DNA from: Taenia hydatigena
Taxonomy: Eukaryota; Platyhelminthes; Cestoda; Cyclophyllidea; Taeniidae
Assembly: GCA_036345935.2 (NCBI GenBank)
Contig: JADWOT020001210.1
Coordinates: forward strand, 1 to 64,000
Length of the DNA: 64,000 nt
Direction: 5' to 3'
The notes under the pieces were generated by a model that saw nothing but the letters and a program-made list of their open reading frames with translations, was not told where the DNA came from and ran no database searches. Positions 1 to 12,598 of the stretch are shown piece by piece; the first letter of the stretch is position 1, and the number at the start of each line of letters is the position of its first letter. The translations under genes were made by a program, and so were the position numbers.

Positions 1-239
1 CAACAAATGTGCTCTTAAGTAACAATTCATTCAAACGGCAAACATGTTAAAACTCCGAAGATATTAATGTTTTAGAAGGGCGTAATGAAATAAATGCACT
101 CACTTATACTCCTTTTTTAAATTTCGTGGCATAAGGTTGCGTTTAAAAATTGACTGATTTCGCTTTGGAATTCATATATGAAGATGATGCGCATCGCAAA
201 AAATAGTTGGCACTGCATGCATGACTTTAGCTTTTATAG

Positions 240-334
240 GGTCCTCTGTCCGTACTCTGATTGCTTACTGCGAATTGGTTATTTGGATTTGGTCGATGCA
301 AGAATTAAGCATCTGATCAAACATACCGACTAAT
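240..334 (+). other. possible isolated C2H2-like exon
   Basis: After a plausible acceptor (TTTTATAG ending at 240) a short open frame reads a C-x4-C-x15-H-x3-H pattern and then a stop codon at about 332. The segment between the second Cys and first His contains Gly-Tyr-Leu-Asp-Leu, resembling Gly-Tyr-Leu-Thr-Leu in the fourth finger of the copy at 57.7 kb. The intron phase does not match the phase-1 rule of the gene family described elsewhere, the first Cys spacing is unusual, and no companion exons were found in 1-240. It may be a decayed family exon or chance. Confidence 0.25.
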
Positions 335-344
335 TTTTCCAAAG

Positions 345-3300
345 TTCAGGCAGTCATTTCGTGGTTTACGCCTCACAAGTGAATCTCCTTTACAACCATG
401 CCCTGTTTGGTGTTAGAAAGAATAGGTCTTGGTTTATGCTTGCCATAAGGTAACAGTTTCGCCAACATTACTGTATACACACCACGATCTCATCTACTGT
501 GAATAATAGCAAATTTCCCTTCATTTATCAGCACTAAGACACATTTTGCGATCCTCGAAGCCCTCTGGTAATCGGTTACACTAGTGATACTTTCAAACGG
601 CATCAATAAAATGGCAAATTTGATGTGCCAGCTTTACTCGGTGCTAGGACTAGTCGGATTCAAACCTAGATGAAGATAATGTGAGAATAACTAGGAGTAA
701 TCAACGCCGTTCGGGCATTCGTAGGAAACACAATTTGGTCCTCTAGTAGTAGAGTACAAATATCCACGAAACTGGCAAAACCTTGATGATCACAAAAGGA
801 AAGTTAATCCATGCATAAGAAGGATATAGGAAAAATTAAAAGTCGACGCTTGAAGTGGTACCTTTGTTTGAGAGTTATTATGCATTCTGCGTAAACAAAA
901 TCTTGCCGATTTAACCACACTTCAAGTTTATCTAAATTGACTCGCTGGAAAGTCCTTGCAAAAAATTCATAACCTCTTAGCATGTGCTGTTATTTTCTTT
1001 AAAGTAAACACGATTAAATAGGAATTTTGAGCAGTAAGGACCACTGCTTAATGTTTGAACGGAGGTCTGCTGCACTTGCATCCTCATCTTATCACATGGA
1101 GAGGATCTAGATCCCATCAGCCGTTGCAGCACTTAATATTGCGACATCTTTATCTCTAGCTTGGAGTGTTTGATATAGCTTTGCAATAACGCAAAGGTGT
1201 TATCTTTGAGTCAAAATCGAGGTGCGATTGGCAAGAACTGTGTGCAGATGTCTTAGACACGTTGCTTTAACACACCAGTTATCCAATATTATTTTGCCGA
1301 CATAATTAACACTTTTAGGGATATGCTTATTACTGCTCACCCAGCCCCATAATCGACTTGTTCTAATCAGCCTCACTACAATGAACTTTACTTCGATGCC
1401 AAATTCTAACCATTACAGCTAGTTGATTTAATTTATCAGCCAAAATCTTATGCCTTTGGAAGACTTTTTGTAAAATGATTCGTTGGAGGGGATAATAATG
1501 AATTCCGATGCATTCCTCCTCATCCTCTGCCTCTACTGATTTGAAAACTGGGTGCTTTTCAATTTCAGACACTGCCTTAAGCAATAATCATAATAATAAA
1601 ATTATTGCCTAAAGACTTGCAGCTGTAAGTTGAAGGATCAGAGTCCATCTTTGAAGCGCTAGCGCATAAACCGCCGATAACCACTGAGGTCCTATATGGC
1701 TGCACGGCATCAGCGCAGGCTTCATTTCATTTGATGTTTTCTATAACACCTAATTTTTTCATGCAAAAGACAATGCTGATGCCATTTTACTCAGGAAACG
1801 CTTTATTGATGCAAACAAAGACGCATGCATAACAATACCAAACACATAATGCGCACCAATTTACCTGCGTGTATTGTGCAGACGTTTGCCATGGGCGACC
1901 TTACTTCCATTGTAAGGAATGTTGTTCATCCATCTAACCACCGCTTTGGTCAAATTGCACCGCACACCTCTGGGCAGGCCAGGATCCTCTGGATAATGCG
2001 TTAGGCTAAGCTATCAATAGTCGCATTTCTTTGCTTAATGCTAATGCCCTTTAGCTGCGCAACTGCGGCGGCTATAGGGGCATGAGACCTTACAAGAACG
2101 GATAGACTTTCACTAACCTTATGGACGGTTTAATGCATTGAAGCAGGTTCCACTCGACTACGGTCTTAAAGGTTTCTTCCTGCGTGCTGTACTTCTGCTT
2201 TATTCCTGCCTTTAGAATAGAATCAACATGCTAAAAGCTGTTTTAGCCTTACACTTTTTAACCCTGTTGGCCGTTTCATTCTCTAGTGCATACAAAATAA
2301 TAAAGCTTTATCCCCACCTCTCCCTTGCTCTTTACTGCGATTTGTTTTTAAGCTCCAGCTGAACTGCAAGCCACAAATAAATAGTGTATGTGTAGGTAAG
2401 AAAAAATAACTGCCATGCTAGCATTTACTTCTTACATGCTACTCTGACTATCCGCTTCTATGCGTGCCACGAAAATTATGGCGCTCGATAAGCGTCGAGT
2501 CACCTCGTGAAGCTGCTGCTCGAATAACCATCGTTGCTTAATGTGCGAGTCACAAAGATAGTGTTGTGCACAAAATGCCTTATTGCGGGTTCGTTACTTG
2601 AGAGTGTGATTTAGCGCTTGCAGATAAATGCAGGCAAGGTAGGACGTTATCTTACCTCGAATTCTTGAAGTCCACCGACTGACTGATTGCTGTGAAGACC
2701 GTAAGAAATTATGAAGGGAAGGGTTTAATTCTTAGCCGTGGTTTACCAAAGCCTTAGAAACCAAAGATGATCACATTTATTCAAACTGTCAGATAAAAAG
2801 AATGTAAACTATTGACATTCTCTATTCTCACCTACCCCTCTCCTCCGTTTCATTGACCTGTCCTACTCACCTCATCTGTTCTACCCTATCGTGCCAGCGA
2901 CCATTCACCATGTCACATGGATAAAGGCCGTGATGCAGATATTTTGATAGCCGACGGAAGAAAGGAGGGAAATGAATGACGAACCAATATCTACGAGTCC
3001 GTTAATCGGCTAGTAGAAATATAAGGTGAATCGGAATTGCCGGTCGTGCGCACTCGTAGCAGCTGATTGACGTCTATATTGGGGGCATTATTAGTGATCC
3101 TAAAGTCCATCTCTGAGTGACAGTTGTCAAAACTGATGGATGGTTAACGGCTTTTAAGCACATTTCTTGTTTATTTTTGCTTCCCGCAATTTTTTCGGCC
3201 ATAAGTCAGAAATAGATTCTATTCTGCCATCTAAACCTGTGCTGGCAATTTGAGGCACGGATATGTATGCTTACACACATACCAATTTTTAAAATTAAAG

Positions 3301-5975
3301 CAATCTACGATTTGAAGGAGAATTGATTCGGTAATCCATTCTTTATTTTTTACGCGACGTTGACTCAGCCAGGAGCATCAGAAGGCCGAAAAATGCTTGT
3401 ATACCATTTAAATTTTGTGGGAACCTCATGATTTCTTCATCCTCAAGTTTCTACTCGTCTCTTGTTAGGTTTAGCAGCATAGCTTGAGCTGAGCTTAACT
3501 AATATATTTTTTGCCGGAGTGTGTGGAAAGGTAGATCATGTGATAGACTATGCACATCAATCATGGTTAACGAAATGGTGGACTAAAAGGCCTGGAAGGT
3601 ACGGACTCGTTAGATTAATGATGGTAGAAAACAGAAAACATCAAATAAGTGAAGAATGCAAGAAATCTGTGTCTGTACGCTTTTTCAGGTGTATAGTGCG
3701 TTAAGTCAATCAAAACTTCAAATGCCTCTGGTAAGAGGCGCTTTATTTTGAGACAGGTGTCCAGATTTGAGTGGGACAACAATTATCATCAGGCGTCTCC
3801 TGCGTTCATTTAATGCTCAGCCAGTTATTATCGAACATAGCGTGCTCACTACCATTGCCAATAATGCAGTACAAAGAAGAGGATTAGAGTTGCTAGTATC
3901 TTTTCAATATCGATGGTAGCATGGTTTTTGGGGAATGCAAGTAGAGTTATTCCATAGGCCCTCCTATTGTGACTGCTTGAGCCTGCGGTTTTTGGTGGTC
4001 GAAAAATTTAAACAAGAAGACAAGTACCTCAATTTCTACCACTGCCTGCTAGCCTCAGCGTAGCAAGAAAAATGATTATCTAGCGGAGAGGACAATCATT
4101 TAAAACAGAAGAAGGGACGAAGATTATGCTCACCTTAATTAGCTGCGCTCACTCTAGATTTTGCGGGCATGCTTCGATCAGCTGATTGAGCGTTAACAGT
4201 AAAATATGCGAAATCGTTCACTGCAGGCTGCCTATGGTATTCCCACGGCGATATCAACGTAGCAAAAACGCGATATCTCCACCGTCTCTAAATTAGATTC
4301 AGAGAACCCTGACAGAAATGGTTGGGAGAGGCTGAAATGCAGAATACATCAAGAGGAATAGACAGATACCTTTAACCGAAGAAATTAGGTAAGGCCTCGT
4401 CTTCTCTCCAATGATCTGGTATTCATGCCGGTATTCTTACAGGCAGCAATGACCTCTACAATCTCTCCCTCTCTGGCCATGGTTCCCAAGCAGAACAATA
4501 GTCCAGATCCATGAGGAACCGCACTGTTTATGTGCTCAATCAAGCCTATTACTAAAACACATTTCTGTCGCTAAATGAAGCATACAGGCACAAAAATGGC
4601 AAGTTTCTACCTGCTTTGTAGGAAGTAACGAGGTTGAAACTTAAAGCATGGGTGCGCAACATTGTGTTTTGCTGTAGCAAAGTTGTCTACCTGGGTAAGT
4701 GCAATACGAATTCCTACAACTCTACTTGAATCATCCTCTGGCCCATCTGAACATTATTGTCATTTCCACCTAATGCTATGACACTTCCTACTCAATTAGG
4801 TAAGGGTCTGCGTAAGACCATCTCACTTCAACATGCAATTGACTTTCAATAGGCAGAGAAGCCAATCATATAAGATGCTGCAGGGATTGTGAGAGCCTTG
4901 CACAAACCTCAGTGCAGTGTTGTATTCACCAACACGCTAACCTAGGTAAGGTACAGTAGAGCGATTGCTCACTTAAGCTCCTGCCATCGACACAATGGCC
5001 AGGTTTCTCTGCATTCTATTATTAATCACTATGATTGATTCCAATCCTCTAACTGCCAAACAGCACGACAGGCTATTTAATACCACAACCAAAAACGAGC
5101 CGTTGTGAAATCACCAGCTACACACATACTGGAGATGGCAGGTTCATCTTTCTCAAGACAGGCCGGGCGCCATGTACCCAACCACCTGAGTTTGCTCTTT
5201 TAATTCTACTTGGAAGGCAGACGGCCGAAAATTAGAACAATTAACAGATCAGTTAGTAAAGAAGCGCAGGTATGAACACCCAAATTTGACGCAATATCCG
5301 AAGGCGTAAGCCGCAACTTGATTAAAATGGCAAAAAAGGGTAAAGGACTTCCCCCTACGAAAGAAATAAGTTAGCTTTTGGGGCACTATGCGCACACTAC
5401 ACACAAATAAACTAGTGTTATCTCTGTTGCCATCATTCTTGATCGTTTGAAATAAACTATTTTGTTTGGTAACGTCATTTTTGCGCCTACCTTTGCACTA
5501 ATGGGAGGATTTCTGCCAATAAACCTATAAGTATTGCCATTCAACATGCAAAATTAGGTGGTGTGGACAACACCTAACGAGCTGGGTTGCGCGCTGAGGC
5601 AGTGTGACCATTTGAGACCTCAGTAGTCACTACCAGTGTGCCTACTTGCCTGTCAACATAAACTCTCTTAAGTTTTGAAATATGAATTGACCTGCCAACA
5701 TTGGGTAATTATTTAAATTCGTTTTGTCTTTCATAGTGGCAACTATACAGATATAGAACCATACAGAAATGGAAGGAGCTACAAAGACTACCCGGCTGGA
5801 AAGAAGTACAAGACCGGGCTACGTGAGACCAGGTCTGCTTGCTCTACCAGGCATTTGGGAAAAATTTTAAATGCGCAGTGCTCATGCTTTATTCCTGCTT
5901 CTAAATTTTTATGGAGGAATGTCACAATCAGTGTTTGATTCTCACTTTGTAGTCATCTGGCAATCAGTGATAAAG
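345..5975. other. no supported gene
   Basis: Both strands show only short open frames without recognisable domains. At 3633-3670 the bases around a CATCAAA resemble the end of exon 2 and start of intron 2 of the zinc-finger family, but no Cys pair precedes them and no exon 3 follows at the right distance, so it is not called. Confidence 0.5.
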
Positions 5976-5979
5976 TGCT

Positions 5980-6330
5980 TCTTGATACTCTGCCCACTTC
6001 TTGCTCTTCACCACCGGTCTTCTGTTACAAAACGCCCCTGGTCAACAGTAGTGCTCATGTAAATTGTGGTTACGAGAGTAAACGGATGAAGTTAATGCTA
6101 CAGCTGCCAAAGTTATGCCGCTTTGACCATTTAGCTTATGTGTGTCTCGAGATTTATGGTGCTGGCACCCACTTAAGCAACCGCTCGAGGAGTCTTTCGA
6201 ATAGCCTTAAAGGCTTACTGTGGGTGATACACGAAGGCATTTGTAGGTATGATTAATATTCTTTGCTGAAGGATGTCACTTAAGTAGGCTTTCGTGCTTA
6301 AAGTGAATAAAATCACAAGCAATCAGCGTT
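5980..6330 (+). pseudogene. decayed copy A of the mini C2H2 gene family
   Basis: An eroded exon 3 is suggested by a GACCAT...GTGTGTCTC stretch near 6125 (compare GATCACAATGTGTGCTGTGT in copy 3). It ends at an intact donor in ATTT|GTAGGT at 6242/6243, the position and phase used by the intact copies, and the following intron bases also resemble intron 3 of copy 2. Just downstream, TTTGCTGAAGG at about 6260 and AATCACAAGCAATCA near 6314 match two separated parts of exon 4. A weak exon 2 remnant may lie at about 5985-6035. Zinc ligands are mostly gone and the exon 3 to exon 4 spacing is far too short, so this is a relic. Individual matches are short; the collinear order is the argument. Confidence 0.35.
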
Positions 6331-6339
6331 ATAGATGAT

Positions 6340-7325
6340 TCGCTCTGTTGTGCGTTTGGTGGATGGGCGTGTGGATGAGTTTGTGTAGAGATGGGCAGGC
6401 ACGGCCTGGTGCCTCACTTCATATTTGGGAGTTGACAGTGCATCTACTGATCGAGCATCGTGCCCCCTTTCGTATTCTGAAAAGTCTTAAAGGCCGCTTA
6501 TTCAGGATCAGCAAATGTTGCGGAGACTGTTATAAATTCAAAGCCTGAGTTAGCCACCTCCGCTTGGTTGACCTATAACATATAGCTGCAAACATAGGCA
6601 TGATTAATTCAAAGCCAATTGTGATTGAATAGCCGTGTATTATGCGTCATTTTCAATGTAAATTGCTTTGAGAAGGACCTGTTATGACCCTGCATTAAGC
6701 ATCCTCGAATCTTTTTACATTTTTGCTTGTAAACTACTAGCTTTATGGGCACTAGCAACCGTTAATCTTCGAAACCTCTACTTGCAAATGCGGCCGGGTT
6801 TGGACAGCTGTCACTTTCTTTAATTTTGTCCTCCATTCTATAAATTTAAGGGTGGTCACTGACTTTCTCTCCTTCAACTGCTCACATCTTTAATGTTATT
6901 GAGTATAAAACTTGTGAACACTTTAGAAACCTGTAGCATTCTGAGCCCACAAATGCGCAAAAAACCTGCCACATGTTTGTTTGCTTGACTGTTTGAGTCC
7001 TCTGATTTTGCTAAGGAAAGAAACCTAGCAGAGATGGCTGGATGGTAGGACTAAGCTTGACGTAGGGAGGAGAGAAGGAGATAAGAGCTGAAATTCGAGG
7101 CACCTTGTTGTACATTTTGGCAAAACATTATTTCCTTTGGAAAATCTGACCCAAATCTCGTCTTAGTGTAATGTAGAATCGTTTTATGTTCAAATAAGCT
7201 CTGAATAATGCCGTCTCATTTAGATTGCCCTAAGCACACTATAGTGCCGTTTTATTGGCACGGAATGCAGAATTAATACCTACTGGTAAAAGTCGATAGA
7301 GCGGTCACACCAATAGATGGCGTCA
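6340..7325. other. no supported gene
   Basis: Between two decayed zinc-finger copies. A frame at 6348-6548 encodes a C-x2-G-x15-H-x4-H pattern like the fourth finger with one Cys lost, but the expected splice sites are missing, so it is left uncalled. Confidence 0.4.
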
Positions 7326-7329
7326 TGCG

Positions 7330-7765
7330 TGTTCCTTTTTGAGGCTGTCGTAAACGTCCGCTAATTCTGCCGTTAGGGCTTTTAGTCAAGGTACCTAAGA
7401 CATCAGAAGGATAGACATGGATTGGTGTACTGCCAACTTTTCACTGTTTTTGTTATTGCAGGTCATGTATTCATCCCGAAGATGGATCAGACATTTGTAT
7501 TTGGAGTGCATCGCCCTTCCATTATAGCGATGAAGTACACTTTGCCAATGCACACGTACCATTATATCCTGGCATTACTTGGGCTGATTAAGTATGAAAT
7601 GTGAGCTTATATACCTTGCTTGCACCAGAGACCATTACAAAAGTTATTTTCGCTTTAAAAACTATGTGATAAAGTCGCTTTTGTTGAGAGTGTAATTTGC
7701 TGAACAAGTGGATCAACCTTGGTAACCCAAAGAGGATGCGACATGCTTAACTCTACCAGATTTCC
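7330..7765 (+). pseudogene. decayed copy B of the mini C2H2 gene family
   Basis: Three exon remnants sit at the expected spacing. Exon 2 ends near 7408 in ACATCAGAAG|GATAGA, equivalent to ACATCAAAGAG|GTAAGA in copy 2 with the donor GT changed to GA. Exon 3 (about 7483-7560) keeps an open frame of 78 nt, nine less than the family's 87. It encodes Cys-x2-Ser, then Pro-Phe and His-Phe-Ala-Asn-Ala-His; copy 2 has Pro-Phe and His-Phe-Val-Asn-Ala-His. The second Cys is therefore Ser, and the donor is CA instead of GT. Exon 4 is recognisable at GTGTAATTTGCTGAACAAG (about 7690) and GATGCGACATGC (about 7734). The gap between exons 2 and 3 (about 74 bp) is close to the 81-89 bp of the intact copies. 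No coding function remains. Confidence 0.6.
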
Positions 7766-7769
7766 TACC

Positions 7770-10700
7770 ACTGTCGTGTGTTGTGGTTCAACTCGATCTT
7801 TGTCAATTGCCAAGCCGATAGTGGTCATGCTTTACTTACTCCATCCATCGCTGCGGGCTCGGTGGTAGTTCAACGCAAGACCAACCTACAAGGCATTCTT
7901 GTCGTGCTCGTCAACGATGGCTGGGAGCACATTGTCCTGACCTGCGCATACACGCCACCGTCCTTAGCATTCCTGAGACGTTAGATTTTAATCCTATCAC
8001 TACCTAGCCTCTTTCAAAACAAGCACAGCGCACTTGAACTTTTGACTAGTGTCGGTATAACATCGACGACGAAATCTTTGACCCAATCTCCCATTCCCTA
8101 TAAATGATGCACAGCAGCTTTTAGCGAGAAGTGCACGTGTGTAGCTTTAGCACTGAATCCAATCATGCGCAAAAGACACTATATGCAATTATTCACGACA
8201 CACCCTCATCTATGCTCCATGCTGTATGTCGCAGTTGCTTCTTGTCGGATTACCTGCCACTGCGTTTTCATGTGCAGGATGTTATCACCTAAAATGCACC
8301 ACGTTTGACTGAGACTTCAAGCTTTCTCTCTTCACTGGCTTTGTTTCGGTGAGTCAATGCTAGTCCGTAGCATTAGAGCGAGTCCCTTTGCTCTAATGCG
8401 TGAAACTACCACCTTAAATATGTCATTACAAGGAGATGGAATGCCTCCACAGCAACCAACTCAAATCAATCAATTGCGTTGTTAGTTGCGGATACGTCCT
8501 TAAAAAACACCGACTTTTAAATCTTCAAAATCTAAAACTTAACAGGCGGTTGCATTTCAATCAACCCTGAAGTTTAGTTACATTCACTACCCTCTGCAAT
8601 CGCGTATGATCCATAGAAGAAATATAGACGGTGTCTGAGCCATTGCGCGATGAGACGGCGTCGATGATTGTTCCAAGCCGGGCGATGCCTACGCATTCGG
8701 CATAATAATACATGGAGTCTTCTACCGAAAGAAACCACATGGAATGTGAGTTGCGTCAATAGAGGTAATTCTAGAGCGCGTCAGACGAGAAGAAAATCCT
8801 CCTTTCCTTCCACAGGTTAGTATTTCTTCCCATCACGGGGTGTCACCGTGAAATCTTTAAAGCTTTCACAGGAGGAGGTCAAAAGAATTTCGGCTTCATG
8901 AAATGGGTGTCTACCTTCTGGAGACGTTACTGTGCGATCACGGTCGGGCAATCCGAAATCCGATTTCTTGGGTAAGAAAAAGCGAGCAGAAGAGCAACTA
9001 ACCCATCTTTCAATAATTCATATCGTTCGGATTACTGCATGAGACGTATGGCTGCGAAAATATAGTCTTTATTACAAGATGGAAAAGTTTGGATCTATTT
9101 TTGTGGCTTGGGTGATAAGAAAATAGCAGGTGGCCGCACCTGCAGGGAACGCACGAAAATCGTCCGTATCCTAACATGGAAAAATAAAACCTTATTCAGT
9201 CGCTTAACTCGACGTGACGACTAGCAGTACTTCATTGCAGAGAACATGGTCATCCGGTTAGCATGCACCAGGAACACTAAATTACTATAGTGAGGAGAAA
9301 TCGCAAGGTCAGATTTAACTTAATGTTTGGCCCTTGCATGGTGGTGCCATGACCTAAGACAACCTTAATAATTCACCTTGCTGATCTCCCTAACGCACTT
9401 AAAATTGTTCCAGGGTAGTTTAATGTTACTTGATAGGCTAATTGTAAGTCCTCAGGAAATGCACTTCTCTCCGAGATTCTTTACCTCCAGAAGATACCAA
9501 ATAAAGCAAACCACCTCGCAGACTTCCTCTTTAGTCGATTGCGCTAGTAATTGTAGTTTTCTGATAATGCACAGTTAATAATGAGGCCTGCTTTTTTGAT
9601 ATGGACTTGTACAAGCCCATTTGCATGTAATAAAAGGCTTTCATATCGATCCATGTTGGGTGACTGGTCATTTAACGTACTTCTCTCCTCACAACCGCCA
9701 ATACAATGGCAGTTGCATAACTGCACCTCGCTTATTCAACTTCCTTCTATTCCTTGTTTGTCAGACTTATGGCAGACCCATTTACCATGCTTCAGTTCCT
9801 TCACATGAGCTTTTATAGCTGATTTTTTTCCTGTGTAATTGACTTTGCACTCCCTTTTTTACAGAAGAATCAAATGCCAAACGGGTTTCTGCCGGACTGC
9901 ACACCAATACTTCCTCCAACTTTGGGTGCACAACTGTGTTTTCTTCTACTGTCACCACTCACAGCAATAGAGTGACATATTTTAAATCGTAGGTAAATCT
10001 TGAAGGCAAAGAGGCCTCGACAGTTTACTGTAAACACTAGAGAAGAAGCGTTAACATGATAGCTGACACAAGTGCAGAGTTGCTATTTCCGAAAATCGGC
10101 TTGTGAGCGATCACTTTTGGGATCAGTAGCAGAGCTACCAACTCTTTCAACACTCAGCTAATGGCGAAGTCTACCCAGCGGACTCACCTCGACCAAGAGC
10201 TGAGTCCTGCTACGTATGCATCCATATAGGAGCACTTCGTCTCAAGTGCCGTAGAGCACTGATTACTGAACGAATTTCTAGCTCAAAATTCAACTCAACA
10301 ATTTATTAGAGTAGGTGGAGACTAGAACAGCTCATTTTTCTCATTTCTTACAAATGTTTTCCACTGCACATACTGCAGAGATAATTAAACCACGGATCGA
10401 TGGAGAGGTGAAGCATAATAACTATCATTTGTTGACGTGGGAACGTAAAAAATGTAGCACTTGATGCTTAAAGAGTAGAAATGAGAGACCTTACGCAATT
10501 CGCTTATGTAATGCCCTATTTTGCGATCACTAACGCCGATACCATGGAAGATTGATAAACAAAATTTACGTTTTGGTTGGTTATTAGGATTGGTCGGCAA
10601 TTAAAGAAAAAATTTAATCTTAGTGGATATAAAAGGAAGGAATGAGGTAGAAAAGAAGATGCCCAGTGAGAGGTCAATGTGTTATTAATATTGCGTCTTG

Positions 10701-11500
10701 TAGGAGAAGACCGTAATGAGAGCCATCCTAAACCTACTTCGGCTTTCTCTGACTCAGATTATGCTGTGGGCCATGCTTATACAATTCTCGACTTGGTGAT
10801 TTTTACAAATAAGTAATTTTCGGTAGCCGTAGCATCTGTCCATTAGAAACTAGGTACCTTTCTTATTTCAAGGATGGAGAACGCCTTTTTCCATACTTAG
10901 GGCAAAGGTGAATGTCTTTGATGTATTCAGATGCATTGTGGAAAATGCGCCTATGTGAAGAATTCACATTATATCACCCAGCTTCAATTGTCGACAGGTC
11001 CAACCGCTGCTCAAAGCTTATTCTTTAAGAGCCATTTTGGAATTAGCCGCTCCTTACTGATTAAGTCAACCACCGTGCGGTGTAATGTCACCGATTAGCT
11101 TCCCATCCCACAGCATTCGGTCTCAGGTCTAACATGTGTGGTTGGTTCTTCTGCAAGCAATTTCCACGCCTTAACATCTTACCATACTAGTTCAACTCGC
11201 GACACAGAGGGATAGTCACAACTAGTCAGGGGCACAAAATCGACGCTCCACATGCTATGCCCATTCTCGGCTCAATGGTTTCGTAAAGAATTATGGAGTA
11301 CAAAGTCATCAGTGCGTATTCTGCGTATCACCACTTAAATGAAAATCCTGGGTGGAGGACAATGGAGGACAAGGGCAGGAAATTGGCTCGGAATTCGCAG
11401 TGCAAATCAAGAAAGCTGGCATATTTCAGCAAGCTTTACTCAGGTGCCTACTCCAAGTTTTGATCAACTATGTGACTACAGCTTCCCTGCATTTAAATTA
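7770..11500. other. no supported gene
   Basis: Only short open frames on both strands, none with a recognisable domain. The last few bases merge into the conserved 5' block of zinc-finger copy 1. Confidence 0.5.
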
Positions 11501-11506
11501 TGAAAA

Positions 11507-11531
11507 AGGATGAGATTAGATCTAGTCAAGG
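11507..11531 (+). promoter_or_regulatory. conserved upstream block of copy 1
   Basis: AGGATGAGATTAGATCTAG starts 97 bp before the position equivalent to the start codon. The matching blocks of copies 2, 3 and 4 start at 98, 99 and 98 bp. Sequence and spacing are shared by all four copies, so it is part of the duplicated unit and may be a promoter or 5' UTR element. Which of these it is cannot be told from sequence. Confidence 0.5.
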
Positions 11532-11603
11532 CTTGAACTTTTACGTCAAGCGCACTGTAGGCGCTTCGCAGGCTCTCGTGCATTTGCTTTATTCTCGATT
11601 GAA

Positions 11604-12492
11604 ATTGATTGCTACGAACGTACAATGAACCGCGGTTGGTATAGGACCGACACCACGGGCCGAAGACGCTTCTTTAGTCAGCCGCAAAGTAGGTCTTTTT
11701 CGACTTTAAGATGCATATGTAAACATGTTTATGTATGATGCGTGCACAGATGCGCATGCTTATTTGTGGAATCTCCACGTCACTTTGATATTAGATAAGC
11801 CTTATTAGGTAAAAGACATGTTTTCATCTAAATGACGATGGCTTGCACAGCAAGTGGCCAAATCAACCGAATATCGGTGCTTATCAGACACTTTGCAGCA
11901 TCGCTTTTCCGCCTATCAGAACGATTTTAGTGCCTCATTTTGCCTATTTTGATGCTTCAGCAAACATATACAAGTATTGTCCGATTTGCTTAGTGTGTCG
12001 TAGAACCCTTGGTTTGCTCTTATGGCACCAAAAAGGTGAGCGAAATTGCAAGATCAGCTTAACATTAACCATTTATGTCTGGCGCAAGTGAATCAAGCAC
12101 TTTATTTTGATTCTCAAAACAGTCCGACGTCGCAATGCATGCTGCATGTGTTACATTAGGTTTGAAAACTATGATTCGCTCCTCATTCATACCATCAGGG
12201 AACATATTTGTGAGTAGGCATCTGTTTAATTCTGACTGAATACAGTACGTGCTCTGCTACTCAGCCATGGATTTGGCGTTTCAATCAAATACCTCATAAA
12301 TTCATGCTTTATTTCATCACACTGCAGTCAACCGAAATGCAGATTCAGAAATACGCCTTCACTGCACAGAATGCTTTGCTGAATACCTTACGTGGGAGGA
12401 GATGCAATATCACATGCGCTCACGCCATCTCTGTATGTATTTGTTTATTTGGCTTAGTTTGCAGCTTTCCACTTTTAGACCCTTGGTGCTGA
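11604..12492 (+). CDS. mini C2H2 zinc-finger gene, copy 1 (first finger lost)
   Basis: Spliced model: exon 1 11604-11688, exon 2 11961-12035, exon 3 12123-12209, exon 4 12328-12432, exon 5 from 12479 with stop TGA 12490-12492. Donors are GTAGGT, GTGAGC, GTGAGT and GTATGT, all phase 1. Exon 2 encodes C-x2-C-x12-H, exon 3 C-x2-C-x12-H-x4-H and exon 4 C-x2-C-x12-H-x4-H. Exon 1 keeps the family frame, length and donor, but the start codon position reads ATT, and the four zinc ligands are Arg, Asn, Arg and Pro. The first ATG is at 11625 (114 aa if used). The second His of finger 2, encoded at the start of exon 3 in other copies, is Arg here (CGC for CAC). Likely a nucleic-acid-binding or protein-binding finger protein, if expressed at all. 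Function unknown. Confidence 0.6.
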
Positions 12493-12538
12493 TTATTTGA
12501 GTAAAATGCGGTTGCATGCTACTTCGTTAGTAAAGCAT
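12479..12538 (+). other. exon 5 of copy 1, full 60-nt extent
   Basis: Acceptor TTTTAG and donor CAT|GTAAGT bound a 60-nt exon that is phase 1 at both ends. Equivalent exons in copies 2, 3 and 4 are 59, 59 and 60 nt. The phase-1 frame meets a stop after four codons, so translation would end here unless the exon is skipped. Confidence 0.5.
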
Positions 12539-12598
12539 GTAAGTCCCTATCAGGTTGCATAGCAACATTATACCTCCTCAAAGCATCCAACGATATAG

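Noticed and set aside
655..675. GGATTCAAACCTA as a possible minus-strand tRNA B box
   Set aside because: No A box at tRNA spacing and no cloverleaf.
3519..3704. CATCAAATAAGTGAAGAATG resembling the end of exon 2 of the zinc-finger family
   Set aside because: No Cys pair before it and no exon 3 at the expected distance; a single short match.
6348..6548. C-x2-G-x15-H-x4-H pattern like finger 4
   Set aside because: No acceptor or donor at the family positions; better exon 4 remnants lie at 6260-6330.
11750..11910. Alternative first exons for copy 1
   Set aside because: 11604-11688 fits the family length, phase, donor and intron 1 similarity much better.
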